Below are positions 5,328 to 12,803 of a stretch of DNA of 12,803 nt, piece after piece. Positions within the stretch are counted from its first letter, which is position 1; every line of letters begins with the position of its first letter. The notes under the pieces were generated by a model. The model searched no databases. It was given only the letters and a program-made list of their open reading frames with translations, and was not told the origin of the DNA. The translations under genes were made by a program, and so were the position numbers. Source of the DNA: Lachnospiraceae bacterium (GTDB lineage Bacteria; Bacillota; Clostridia; Lachnospirales; Lachnospiraceae); contig JAGDCK010000177.1 in the NCBI GenBank assembly GCA_017958585.1, forward strand, positions 1 through 12,803, read 5' to 3'.

Positions 5328-8300
5328 ATGAAAAGCTTCAAAAAAGCAATGAGAATCGTGGCTCTTTTGTTGTCAGTGACAATGACGGTGACATTTATGC
5401 CTGTCAGTGCATTCGCTGAGACAAATGCCGCGGAAGAAAGCATCTTAAGCTCAGTATCCGGTGGAGACACCGAAGAGGAAGCTACAGATGAAGTTCTCGT
5501 AAGCTCAGGGGATAATGGGGAAGTTACAGCTGTTGTTCCTGCAGACACAGAGAGCGAAGAGGTCGCAGAGGATATTCCTGAGGCGACAGTCAGCGAGAAT
5601 GAGGCAGAAAAAACTTACAGCCCCATCACAGACGCTGATTTTCTTAAGGCTGATGGCAGAAATCTGAAAAATGCAAACGGAGCCATCGTAAATTTACGTG
5701 GTACCAACGCGGGCGGATATCTGGTTCAGGAGTTCTGGATGACTCCCACGGCAGCCAGCGCAAATGTAAAAGATCAGAAGACCATTATGGAGTATCTCGA
5801 AGGAAAGTTTGGCACAGAGAAAATGTACGAGCTTTTGGATGTATACGAGACAGCATACTGGACAGAGCAGGATTTCAAGAATATCGCTGATCTTGGTCTT
5901 AACACGGTAAGACTTCCATTCTGGTGGAGAAATCTCGCAGATGCTTCGGGAAACTGGTACGGATATGACGCAAGTGCACAGGATCCTTATGCAAAGGCAT
6001 TTGAGAGAATGGACTGGTTTGTGGAGAATGCTGCAAAATACGGTCTCTATGTTGTACTTGATTTCCACGGAGCTCCCGGTTCACAGAACGGTTCCGATCA
6101 CTCAGGTGTGGATGGAGAAGATGACAAGGTTACGGCATCAGAGTTTTGGTTTGGTTCAAATGCTCTTGCCAATCAGGAACTTTTCTATGACATGATCGAT
6201 GTGATCTCAGAGAGATATAAAAACAATGCTGCAGTAGCAGGTTACGACCTTTTGAACGAGCCCTACTGTACATACAGATACAATTCACCCAACGGTCTCG
6301 GTGCGGATGCACTCCATGACATGCTTTGGGATGTATATGACAAGGCATATGACAGGATCAGAGAAAACGGTGATGACCATGTAGTCATCATGGAAGCAAC
6401 ATGGGATCCCGTGGATCTTCCCAATCCTGCTGTTTATGACTGGTCAAACGTAATGTATGAATATCACAATTACAATTACGGTGACTATGACAATGAGGCA
6501 GGTCAGCAGATCAGCAGCATGTCAAGCAAGTTGAACAATATCAAGAATGCGGACTATGATGTTCCAAGCTACATGGGCGAGTTCTGCTTCTTTAACAATC
6601 CTTCAGCATGGGATCAGGGTCTTGAACTTATGACCACCGCAGGTCTCAACTGGACCACTTGGACATACAAGACCATCGATTATTACGGAATGTGGGGTAT
6701 CTACCACCATCCCGTATCCATGGACAACGGAATCAACCTTGAGACATCTTCTTTTGAACAGATCAAGGATGCATGGAGTAAGGTTTCAACAGATCTTGGC
6801 TCCATCAACTCAGAACTTGCACCCGTTGTGGAAAAATGGGCAAGAGCTGAAGTGTATGAGTCAACTCTCGGAGCAAGTTCAGAAGCAATCGATGCTTCAA
6901 AAGAGTATTACTTCCAGTTTACAAACACTCAGGATATCCTCGGTGTTTCTGACGGAAAGGCAGTAGCAGGTAGCGCTGTAAACGGATTCTTCATTGAATC
7001 AAACAGCGGAAAGGTTGCATTAAAGGATGCTTCCACAGGAAAATATTTAAGAGTGGATGCGGAGACAAAGAGCCTTGTGGCAGATGCTGAAAGTGCAGAG
7101 AATGCAGAGAAATTCCTTCTCTCAAAGATCGCGCCCATGGCACTTGCGCTTAAGTCCAGCACTACCGGACTCTATGTGGCACAGGATAAAGAGAGCGGTG
7201 CGATTTATGCAAACAGCCAGACAACCCTCGGTCAGACCACATTCCAGTTGAGGGCAGCAGCTGACGGAAGTCTTTACAATGAGGCAGATCTTGGACGCAG
7301 CACAGGCTGGACAAAGTATGAGACCCTTGAAGAAAATATCCACGGCGGTGCAGTGGACAGACAGGGATTCTACAGCGACGGAATTGCTGCAGGCCAGATG
7401 GAAAACAGCCAGAATGCAGATGATGATCTGGGTGACTGGTCAGGAATCAAATATGTTGATTACAATGTAAATGTAGAAAAAGCAGGCGAGTACACACTTG
7501 TGATCTGCTACAACGGAGACGATGACAAGACAGTTCTCGTAAGAGTCGGAGATGAGGAAGCAAAAGAGCTTTCCGTTCCTGCAGTGGATCCTTCTCATGC
7601 ATGGGATAAGATGCATACAAGAGCCGTATCCGTAAATCTTAAGGCCGGCGACAATACCATCAAGGTATCCGGTACCATGAACGGCGGATGGATCAATCTT
7701 GACTGTGTATATTTAAGTGACTATCCTGTGGTAACTCAGGCAAACGGTGCTTCCAGATATGAGGGAGAGTACTTCTTTGCAACAGGTTATGAGACATCAG
7801 GCGGTTCACACTATTCAAACGGACAGGCAAGAGGCGGTCTCAATCAGGATATCGAGCTTGCTCAGTTCAACGCAGACTGGTCAAATGTAAGACATACAGA
7901 ATATACCGTTTATGCTGAAAAAGACGGTACATACACAGTTTACTTTGGTTATGACGGAAACTCAAAAGAGGGAATGACCGTAGCTTACAGAGTAAATGAC
8001 GGCGAGAACAAGACACTCACTGTTGATGCTTCAGGCTGGTCAAGCGCAATGAAGGCTGCCTTTGAAGTAGAACTTACAAAAGGCTTTAACACAATCTTTA
8101 TCTCAGGAACCATCGGAAACTCCGATGACTGGGCAAACAACGACTATATCGATGTAGTTCTTAAAGGATCTGAGATCGAGATCGTTGAGATGCCCAAGGC
8201 GATCAGTGGTTTCACCAGATATGAGGGCGAGGTCGGATTAAAGAGATTTAACGGCGCAGGCCTTGAGGAGCAGTCTTTCTTCTCATTCGGTTCTGCTATC

Positions 8301-10661
8301 AGCGGAATGAGCGACAGTAATGTTCATGTATCAGATATCGCTTCCGACTGGTCAAATATCAAATATGCAACACTTACATACAATGCCATCGCTGCAGGTA
8401 CCTACAGATTCTTAATCGGTTATAACGGTGATGATGACAAGGTGATGGCAGTTAAGGTTGGAGACGGAGAAGTAAAAGAAGTTTCCGTACCCGCAGTTCT
8501 TTCAACCCACAACTGGGATGTAATGCATGAAGTGCTTGTAACCCTTGAACTTGAAGAGGGTGAAAACACTATCTACTTCTCAGGAGCATTGGGCGGCGGC
8601 TGGATGAACATCGACTATGTGGATGTTTCAAATTATCCGGTATTTATCGATGAAAACGGTGTTGAGAGATATGAGATGGAAAGCCACACTTCAGTTTCAG
8701 GTGAGGACTTCCAGCATCAGGATTTCTACTCAGGTATCGAGGAATTAAACGGACGCGGAGGAATGAGTACAAATGTTAAGTTCACCATCGGTGATGACAT
8801 TCTCTCATCAAAGCTTCGTTATGTAGATTACAGCGTATTTGCAGAAAAAGAAGGTTACTATGATATCACTGTTGATGCTATCGGTAACGGCGCTGATATG
8901 ACCTGTGCTTACCAGGTAAATGATAAGCCCAGCGAGAATTTCTATCTCTACAATGCAGGTCAGTCATGGAATCATCTGGTATACCAGACGATCCACGTAT
9001 ATTTGAACAAGGGATATAATCAGGTGATCATCTCAGGTGCTTACAACGGAGACTGGATCAACTACGATTATATCGATGTGGTTTACTCCGATACACAGGA
9101 AGGCGAGGTTATCGAGAGAGTACCCGCTATCAGCGGATGGACCAGACTTGAGGGCGAGGCAGATGCCGAGCTTGTAAACGGTGGTTCTACTGAAGAGCAG
9201 AGCTTCTACTCATACCTTGGAGCTATCTCAAGGCTTTCAACAGATGACGTTAAGGCATCAGAGGTTGAGGATGATCTGTCCAATATTCCTCACGCAGTAT
9301 TTACCATCAATGCTCCATTTGACGGAACCTACAGATTCCACATCGGTTACAACGGTGATGATGACAAGGAGATGGTATACAAGGTTAACGACGGCGATGT
9401 TGTTACTTTGGCAGTACCCGCAGTTCTTGATACACACAACTGGGATGTGATGCACGAGATCAACCTCGAGCTTGAACTTAAGGCAGGCGACAATACTCTT
9501 GCTCTTTCAGGGGCACTCGGCGGCGGTTGGATGAACATTGACTATGTTGATGTGGCAAACGCACCTGTGACTGTTCTTGAAGACGGTTCGGAAAGATACG
9601 AGGCTGAGGACTTTAACTGTAAGTCAGCAAATACTCCTTCAGCAGAGCATCAGGGATTCTATTCCGGACTTGCAAATAATAACGGTGTTGGCGGAATGGG
9701 TGCCACATATGATTACCTTGAAGGCAGCGAGATCCTCGGTACCACAATGAATTACATCGATTACAGCATCTTTGTAAAAGAGGCCGGAGAATATACCATC
9801 ACTGTTGCAGGAAACGGTAACGGTGCGGATATGACATGTGTATATGAGTTAAACGGTGCCGCAAGCGAGACATTCGTGCTTGAAAACGCAGGTTACTCAT
9901 GGGATCACATGGTAACGGCTGCATTTACGGTTGAACTTGTAGCCGGTTACAACAGACTTGTACTTGCAGGTACATATTCAGGCGACTGGTTAAATTATGA
10001 TTACATTGATGTAAAAGCAGTTTCCGGTGGGGACGAAGAGCCTGTAGAGGACGGAGATGACACAGTATCAGACGGCGATGCAACTGTTTCTGACGGAGAT
10101 GACACAGTATCAGACGGCGATGCAACTGTATCTGATGGCGATGCAACAGTTTCAGACGGTGATGATACCACACCCGCAGATGAAGAGAAGGATGATGAAG
10201 AAGAGACCAAGCCCGGTAACGGTTCAGGAAGCGGATCACACAATTCTCAGTCCGGCGGTATCATTCACACCATTGTAAATGTGATCAAGCAGACCATCAC
10301 AAATGTGGTTGAGACTGCAAGAAATATCATCAGAAGCATTGTGAGAAGACTTCCCGCAACCAGACGAACTGTCATAACCGATGATGCTGCACCTCTTGCG
10401 GACAGCGCTCCGGAAGAAGTTATCGATGAGGCAGCAGATGAGGCTTTGACAGAGGAATTTGTCACAGAGGATGAAGCACAGGCAGAGGAAGAAGCAGTTT
10501 CCGAACCTGTAAGTGAGGCAATAGTTGATGACGCTGTTCCCACAGCTGCAACATCTTCACACAGAGGTATTCTGGTAGGCGCCATCGTAGTATGCGGTAT
10601 TGCAGCTATCGGAGGACTCGGTTTTGCCGGTGCAAAGAGATTCGGCAAAAAGAAAGACTGA
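5328..10661 (+). CDS. Very large secreted, membrane-anchored GH5 glycoside hydrolase with six CBM-like domains
   Basis: The product has 1777 residues. Order: signal peptide 1-30 (KK, hydrophobic core, cut after AFA); acidic linker to about 95; GH5 domain about 98-508; fascin-like trefoil region about 525-645; six CBM6/35-like domains about 652-1565 as three A-B pairs; an SDGD repeat linker 1575-1616; a basic amphipathic segment about 1645-1680; an acidic stretch; and a C-terminal helix 1747-1769 ending KRFGKKKD. GH5 landmarks are R195 in TVRLPF, H247 in DFHGAPGSQNG, acid/base E311 in LNEP and nucleophile E418 in YMGEF. The HGAPGSQNG-DxSG motif resembles fungal exo-beta-1,3-glucanases, so a beta-glucanase is likely; 'cellulase' would be the generic label and the substrate is unproven. 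ATG 5328 is chosen for AGGAGGAA at 5313-5320, seven bases upstream; an ATG-free extension to 5235 lacks a signal-peptide-compatible start. The enzyme should sit on the outer cell face. Confidence 0.93.
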   Translation: MKSFKKAMRIVALLLSVTMTVTFMPVSAFAETNAAEESILSSVSGGDTEEEATDEVLVSSGDNGEVTAVVPADTESEEVAEDIPEATVSENEAEKTYSPITDADFLKADGRNLKNANGAIVNLRGTNAGGYLVQEFWMTPTAASANVKDQKTIMEYLEGKFGTEKMYELLDVYETAYWTEQDFKNIADLGLNTVRLPFWWRNLADASGNWYGYDASAQDPYAKAFERMDWFVENAAKYGLYVVLDFHGAPGSQNGSDHSGVDGEDDKVTASEFWFGSNALANQELFYDMIDVISERYKNNAAVAGYDLLNEPYCTYRYNSPNGLGADALHDMLWDVYDKAYDRIRENGDDHVVIMEATWDPVDLPNPAVYDWSNVMYEYHNYNYGDYDNEAGQQISSMSSKLNNIKNADYDVPSYMGEFCFFNNPSAWDQGLELMTTAGLNWTTWTYKTIDYYGMWGIYHHPVSMDNGINLETSSFEQIKDAWSKVSTDLGSINSELAPVVEKWARAEVYESTLGASSEAIDASKEYYFQFTNTQDILGVSDGKAVAGSAVNGFFIESNSGKVALKDASTGKYLRVDAETKSLVADAESAENAEKFLLSKIAPMALALKSSTTGLYVAQDKESGAIYANSQTTLGQTTFQLRAAADGSLYNEADLGRSTGWTKYETLEENIHGGAVDRQGFYSDGIAAGQMENSQNADDDLGDWSGIKYVDYNVNVEKAGEYTLVICYNGDDDKTVLVRVGDEEAKELSVPAVDPSHAWDKMHTRAVSVNLKAGDNTIKVSGTMNGGWINLDCVYLSDYPVVTQANGASRYEGEYFFATGYETSGGSHYSNGQARGGLNQDIELAQFNADWSNVRHTEYTVYAEKDGTYTVYFGYDGNSKEGMTVAYRVNDGENKTLTVDASGWSSAMKAAFEVELTKGFNTIFISGTIGNSDDWANNDYIDVVLKGSEIEIVEMPKAISGFTRYEGEVGLKRFNGAGLEEQSFFSFGSAISGMSDSNVHVSDIASDWSNIKYATLTYNAIAAGTYRFLIGYNGDDDKVMAVKVGDGEVKEVSVPAVLSTHNWDVMHEVLVTLELEEGENTIYFSGALGGGWMNIDYVDVSNYPVFIDENGVERYEMESHTSVSGEDFQHQDFYSGIEELNGRGGMSTNVKFTIGDDILSSKLRYVDYSVFAEKEGYYDITVDAIGNGADMTCAYQVNDKPSENFYLYNAGQSWNHLVYQTIHVYLNKGYNQVIISGAYNGDWINYDYIDVVYSDTQEGEVIERVPAISGWTRLEGEADAELVNGGSTEEQSFYSYLGAISRLSTDDVKASEVEDDLSNIPHAVFTINAPFDGTYRFHIGYNGDDDKEMVYKVNDGDVVTLAVPAVLDTHNWDVMHEINLELELKAGDNTLALSGALGGGWMNIDYVDVANAPVTVLEDGSERYEAEDFNCKSANTPSAEHQGFYSGLANNNGVGGMGATYDYLEGSEILGTTMNYIDYSIFVKEAGEYTITVAGNGNGADMTCVYELNGAASETFVLENAGYSWDHMVTAAFTVELVAGYNRLVLAGTYSGDWLNYDYIDVKAVSGGDEEPVEDGDDTVSDGDATVSDGDDTVSDGDATVSDGDATVSDGDDTTPADEEKDDEEETKPGNGSGSGSHNSQSGGIIHTIVNVIKQTITNVVETARNIIRSIVRRLPATRRTVITDDAAPLADSAPEEVIDEAADEALTEEFVTEDEAQAEEEAVSEPVSEAIVDDAVPTAATSSHRGILVGAIVVCGIAAIGGLGFAGAKRFGKKKD
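7282..10020 (+). repeat. Three tandem A-B dyads of CBM-like domains
   Basis: Six domains of about 150 residues alternate in two types. Type A (about 7282-7735, 8200-8646, 9127-9570) carries YNGDDDK, a PAV...W(D)xMH segment and GGW(I/M)N(L/I)D. Type B (about 7736-8199, 8647-9126, 9571-10020) carries an N-containing W...V segment, a GYN/GFN turn and DW..(Y/N)DYIDV. The YNGDDDK codons begin at 7509, 8421 and 9348, so the unit length is 912 then 927 bases. Pairs 2 and 3 are closest to each other, so duplication probably worked on the whole pair. Confidence 0.85.
10050..10175 (+). repeat. Six 21-bp tandem repeats encoding an SDGD linker
   Basis: Six in-phase 21-base units begin at 10050, 10071, 10092, 10113, 10134 and 10155, encoding DGD(D/A)TVS. 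Units 1 and 3 are identical and units 2 and 4 differ by one base, so a 42-base double unit was duplicated. The result is a flexible acidic linker between the last CBM-like domain and the C-terminal anchor region. Confidence 0.92.
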
Positions 10662-10688
10662 TATAAATAAGACTGAAGCTTAGTTATA

Positions 10689-10722
10689 TGAAGGGCAGAG
10701 TGATTTTTCACTCTGCCCTTCA
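10689..10722 (+). terminator. Hairpin after the GH5 gene
   Basis: A perfect 15-bp stem (10689-10703 with 10708-10722) around a TTTT loop lies 27 bases after the stop. It is not followed by a T-run (GTGTTAAAATGG), so it may terminate weakly, act with a factor, or mainly protect the 3' end of the mRNA. Confidence 0.6.
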
Positions 10723-10737
10723 GTGTTAAAATGGTAA

Positions 10738-10899
10738 AGATCGCACGAAGCGGGGAGGGCTGCAGGGATGCCACAAAGCGAGTTCCACAGACGCGAAGCG
10801 TCGAGGACTGTTTGAGCGACTGGCGCCCTGCAGACAGGACCTGCTTCCGGTGATTATGGCAACGAACAAGGCGAATTTATCATAAAAAGATTTTTTTGA
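10738..10899 (+). other. GC-rich intergenic element with inverted repeats and a broken small reading frame
   Basis: Bases 10741-10860 are about 62% GC (75 of 120), far above the AT-rich spacers around. CTGCAGGG (10760-10767) and CCCTGCAG (10826-10833) are inverted repeats; between them GACGC-GAA-GCGTC (10790-10802) makes a tight hairpin. One frame reads from ATG 10768 as MPQSEFHRREASRTV, meets TGA at 10813, then continues in frame through GDYGNEQGEFIIKRFF to TGA at 10897. No ribosome site precedes the ATG. It could be a dispersed intergenic repeat, a structured RNA or a decayed coding remnant. I have a recollection of similar sequence in other Clostridia but cannot confirm it. The rest of this 377-base spacer (10900-11038) holds only the promoter and leader of the next gene. 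Confidence 0.5.
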
Positions 10900-10944
10900 A
10901 AATTACATAAAGGCGATAGATATGTACAGAATTCAGAGAAATTC

Positions 10945-10972
10945 TTGACAAATTGTTGCACAAGAATAAAAT
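10945..10972 (+). promoter_or_regulatory. Sigma-A promoter of the chemotaxis receptor gene
   Basis: A perfect TTGACA (10945-10950) and TAAAAT (10967-10972) are 16 bases apart. Transcription would start near 10979, leaving a leader of about 60 bases that contains an eight-T run. This points to the housekeeping sigma factor rather than sigma-28. Confidence 0.65.
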
Positions 10973-11038
10973 TAAAGTAGAACGCTTTTTTTTGGGAAGG
11001 TACAGTTAACTATATTTTCATATTGAATGGAGATTATG

Positions 11039-12466
11039 ATGGCTGAAAAAAAGAATATCTTAAAAGACGGTGTGAGAAACAATCGTGCGGTACTGATCGT
11101 TCAGTTCAGTATTTCTATGGTAATGCTTGTGTATTCTCTGATAGATATGATCCGGAATCAGGGAAATCCTCTTTATTTTCTGCTGCAGGTTTTGACTGCG
11201 ATCGCTCCTCTTGTCGCCGGAGGATACTATTGGAAAAAAGATCCGAGCAGCGAGATGATCAAGCACTCCGCGGCAGTGGGATTTGGAATATTTGCCATAA
11301 TCACTGTGGTGACCGGTACAAATGCCTATGTCTTGTTTTTTATAATTCCGATGATGATGATAATATCTGTTTATTGTGACCCAAAGTACTGTCTGAGGGT
11401 TGGCATCGGTGTGGTTGCACTTACTACCATAACCATAGGAAGCGGGCTGGTTGCAGGGTATATGGACTGGATATCAGCCATGCTGATATTCTGCGTAAAT
11501 GTGCTGGCATGTATCTATTGCCCTCTTGCCGCAAAAATCACCAGTGAGAACATAAAGGTCAAAAACGACCACATATTGGAGGTCGCCAGAGCCACAAAGG
11601 ACGGAATAGCCGGTGTAAACAAGGGACTTGAATATCTGAATGAGTCCGCAAAGGCAACGGGAATCGCCATGATCGAGGTTGGTAAGGGTACCTCACAGAC
11701 TGCGGATGCGGTCCAAAATCAGCTCTTACAGACCCAGGCCATATCAGACAGGGCTGAACTTGTAAACGCTTCTGCCGGGGCTATTACGGATGTTATAGAA
11801 AAGACCGTAAGTTGTGTATCAGAAGGCAACAAGGATATGACGGAGCTTGTGGACAAGGTTGAAAAGTCCGTTGATGTGAGCAATATTGCGGTGGACAAGC
11901 TTTCCGAGTTAAAGGACAGCACCCGCAATATGAAAAATATCGTAAAATTCATTGATGATATCGCATTTCAGACCAATATCCTGGCCCTCAATGCCAATGT
12001 GGAGGCTGCAAGAGCGGGTGAAGCGGGCAGAGGATTTGCAGTGGTTGCAGGTGAAGTGTCTGCCATGAGTGACCAGACAAAGGAAGCGACGGAGAAGATC
12101 CAAACCCTTCTTGGAAGTGTTCAGACCTCCATCGATGAAGTTGTTTCCGTAATGGAAGAGATGATAAAGGGCATCAACGAGGAGAAGGAGAGCACCGAGA
12201 GAACCCTTAAATCCTTTGAAGCCATAAGTGACAATACCACCCAGGTAAAGGAAAACGCAGAGAGCCTTGTGGATCATCTGAGGGAACTTACAGGGGCAAA
12301 TAACGTGATCATCGACAGTATCCAGACCATTTCCAGTGTGTCCGAAGAGGTATCAGCCCTTGCCCAGGAAGCCATTGAGAGCGAGAGGAAAAATGCAGAA
12401 TCCGTTCAGGAAATCTCGGACAATATGAGTGAACTTATGGATATAGTCATGAGAAGCGAAGAATAG
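11039..12466 (+). CDS. Methyl-accepting chemotaxis protein with a six-helix membrane sensor
   Basis: The product has 475 residues. Six hydrophobic helices lie at about 17-37, 45-65, 76-92, 95-112, 121-139 and 144-163 with short loops, so there is no periplasmic ligand domain. The remaining 310 residues form the cytoplasmic coiled-coil signalling rod. Its hairpin tip is intact: IDDIAFQTNILALN, then VEAARAGEAGRGFAVVAGEV around residues 305-340, the site that contacts CheA and CheW. No HAMP domain is recognisable between the membrane part and the rod, and there is no C-terminal CheR-docking pentapeptide. The sensor probably reads a membrane or small hydrophobic signal; the ligand is unknown. I chose ATG 11039 because GGAG (11029-11032) is 6 bases upstream; ATGs at 11027 and 11036 overlap or crowd that site. 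It is transcribed alone from a sigma-A-type promoter. Confidence 0.92.
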   Translation: MAEKKNILKDGVRNNRAVLIVQFSISMVMLVYSLIDMIRNQGNPLYFLLQVLTAIAPLVAGGYYWKKDPSSEMIKHSAAVGFGIFAIITVVTGTNAYVLFFIIPMMMIISVYCDPKYCLRVGIGVVALTTITIGSGLVAGYMDWISAMLIFCVNVLACIYCPLAAKITSENIKVKNDHILEVARATKDGIAGVNKGLEYLNESAKATGIAMIEVGKGTSQTADAVQNQLLQTQAISDRAELVNASAGAITDVIEKTVSCVSEGNKDMTELVDKVEKSVDVSNIAVDKLSELKDSTRNMKNIVKFIDDIAFQTNILALNANVEAARAGEAGRGFAVVAGEVSAMSDQTKEATEKIQTLLGSVQTSIDEVVSVMEEMIKGINEEKESTERTLKSFEAISDNTTQVKENAESLVDHLRELTGANNVIIDSIQTISSVSEEVSALAQEAIESERKNAESVQEISDNMSELMDIVMRSEE

Positions 12467-12518
12467 GAAACGTAGGATTTAATTAATATCAAATACTTTA
12501 AACTTTATAAAAAATGTG

Positions 12519-12547
12519 TTGACTTTTGCCCGTAGTAAAGGTAGAAT
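12519..12547 (+). promoter_or_regulatory. Promoter of the tRNA-Arg gene
   Basis: TTGACT (12519-12524) and TAGAAT (12542-12547) are separated by 17 bases, close to consensus. The start would be near 12554, about 27 bases before the mature tRNA 5' end. Confidence 0.75.
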
Positions 12548-12580
12548 ATTTTATGTTGCAGATGTGAATGCAGCATAAAT

Positions 12581-12654
12581 GTGCGTTTAGCTCAGCTGGA
12601 TAGAGCGTTTGGCTACGGACCAAAAGGTCGGGGGTTCGAATCCTCTAACGCACG
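12581..12654 (+). tRNA. tRNA-Arg (anticodon ACG)
   Basis: The 74-base cloverleaf is complete: 7-bp acceptor GTGCGTT/AACGCAC with discriminator G, D stem GCTC/GAGC, anticodon stem TTTGG/CCAAA with loop CTACGGA (anticodon ACG), 5-base variable loop, and T stem GGGGG/CCTCT with loop TTCGAAT. CCA is not encoded, as is common in Bacillota. The A34 of this tRNA is normally converted to inosine by TadA so that it reads CGU, CGC and CGA. Confidence 0.97.
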
Positions 12655-12662
12655 CTTTTATT

Positions 12663-12700
12663 AAACACTCAAACACTTTTGTGTTTGGGTGTTTTTGTTT
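12663..12700 (+). terminator. Terminator of the tRNA-Arg gene
   Basis: A 14-bp stem (12663-12676 with 12681-12694, one T-G pair) around a TTTT loop is followed by a T-rich tail (TTTTTGTTTT). It begins 9 bases after the tRNA. Confidence 0.9.
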
Positions 12701-12728
12701 TGACTGAAAAGTAAATGTGCTTTATAAT
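12700..12728 (+). promoter_or_regulatory. Promoter of the gene at the right edge
   Basis: TTGACT (12700-12705), a 17-base spacer and a perfect TATAAT (12723-12728) lie directly after the tRNA terminator. The start would be near 12735, about 50 bases before the next ATG. The near-consensus boxes suggest high expression. Confidence 0.8.
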
Positions 12729-12785
12729 GTTAATAAGTTTACCAAACAAAATTTGATTTTAATTTATGGGGAATGGAGATCAAAT

Positions 12786-12803
12786 ATGGCAAAAACGGCT
12801 GAA
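12786..12803 (+). CDS. Start of an unidentified gene (first six codons)
   Basis: ATG 12786 has GGAG at 12775-12778, seven bases upstream, and sits behind a near-consensus promoter. Only MAKTAE can be read before the window ends, so the product cannot be named. Confidence 0.65.

Noticed and set aside
7282..10175. CRISPR array or mobile-element origin for the repeated DNA
   Set aside because: The repeats are long, in frame and encode protein domains or a linker; there are no short identical repeats with unique spacers, no transposase and no terminal inverted repeats.
10348..10372. LPATR in the GH5 protein as a sortase LPxTG signal
   Set aside because: The fifth residue is R instead of G, and the motif lies about 70 residues before the membrane helix, not directly in front of it. 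The C-terminal helix plus KKK more likely anchors the protein in the membrane.
10265..10774. Minus-strand reading frame of 169 codons opposite the GH5 C-terminus
   Set aside because: It is antisense to an acidic, biased-composition coding region, is Ser/Ala/Thr-rich by mirror effect, and crosses the GH5 terminator hairpin. It has no recognisable motif.
10900..11038. A c-di-GMP or other riboswitch in the leader of the chemotaxis receptor gene
   Set aside because: The predicted leader is only about 60 bases, AT-rich, and shows none of the conserved GEMM core motifs.

Overview
The window looks like chromosome from a motile, polysaccharide-degrading member of the Lachnospiraceae; Butyrivibrio-like is my best guess. 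The reasons are low-to-mid GC with AT-rich spacers, strong AGGAGG-type ribosome sites with some TTG starts, a very large secreted and membrane-anchored GH5 enzyme, a chemotaxis receptor, a flagellin-related gene, a 4Fe-4S aldo/keto reductase and a tRNA without encoded CCA. The genus is inference.

Left part (1-3182): the end of a secreted protein built from repeated beta-rich domains, probably carbohydrate-binding, is closed by a hairpin. A probable three-gene operon follows: threonine dehydratase (ilvA), a small eight-cysteine protein with a TTG start, and a 191-residue protein with a cysteine-rich tail. The operon ends at a perfect hairpin plus T-run that lies inside the 3' end of the convergent next gene.

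Middle (3113-5327): two minus-strand genes. One is a 169-residue orphan carrying the flagellin D1-like helical segment, behind a candidate sigma-28 (SigD) promoter. The other is an aldo/keto reductase with two C-terminal [4Fe-4S] motifs. The 327-base divergent spacer holds promoter-like elements in both directions and two copies of AATAAAAACGTTTT exactly 63 bp apart, which look like a LacI-family operator pair in front of the GH5 gene.

Centre (5328-10661): one gene of 1777 codons. Its product has a signal peptide, an acidic linker, a GH5 catalytic domain resembling yeast exo-beta-1,3-glucanase motifs, a fascin-like trefoil region, three tandem A-B pairs of CBM6/35-like domains, a 21-bp repeat linker, a basic amphipathic segment, an acidic stretch and a C-terminal membrane anchor. 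With the repeat protein at the left edge it suggests capture and hydrolysis of a beta-glucan at the cell surface.

Right part (10662-12803): a hairpin, then a GC-rich (about 62%) intergenic element with internal inverted repeats and a broken small reading frame. Next come a six-TM methyl-accepting chemotaxis protein behind a TTGACA promoter, a tRNA-Arg(ACG) with its own promoter and terminator, and the first six codons of another gene behind a TTGACT-17-TATAAT promoter.

The most unusual items are the dyad-repeat GH5 protein with its twin operator, the orphan flagellin-like gene with an opposite-strand terminator embedded in it, the GC-rich element and the unassigned cysteine-rich gene pair behind ilvA.
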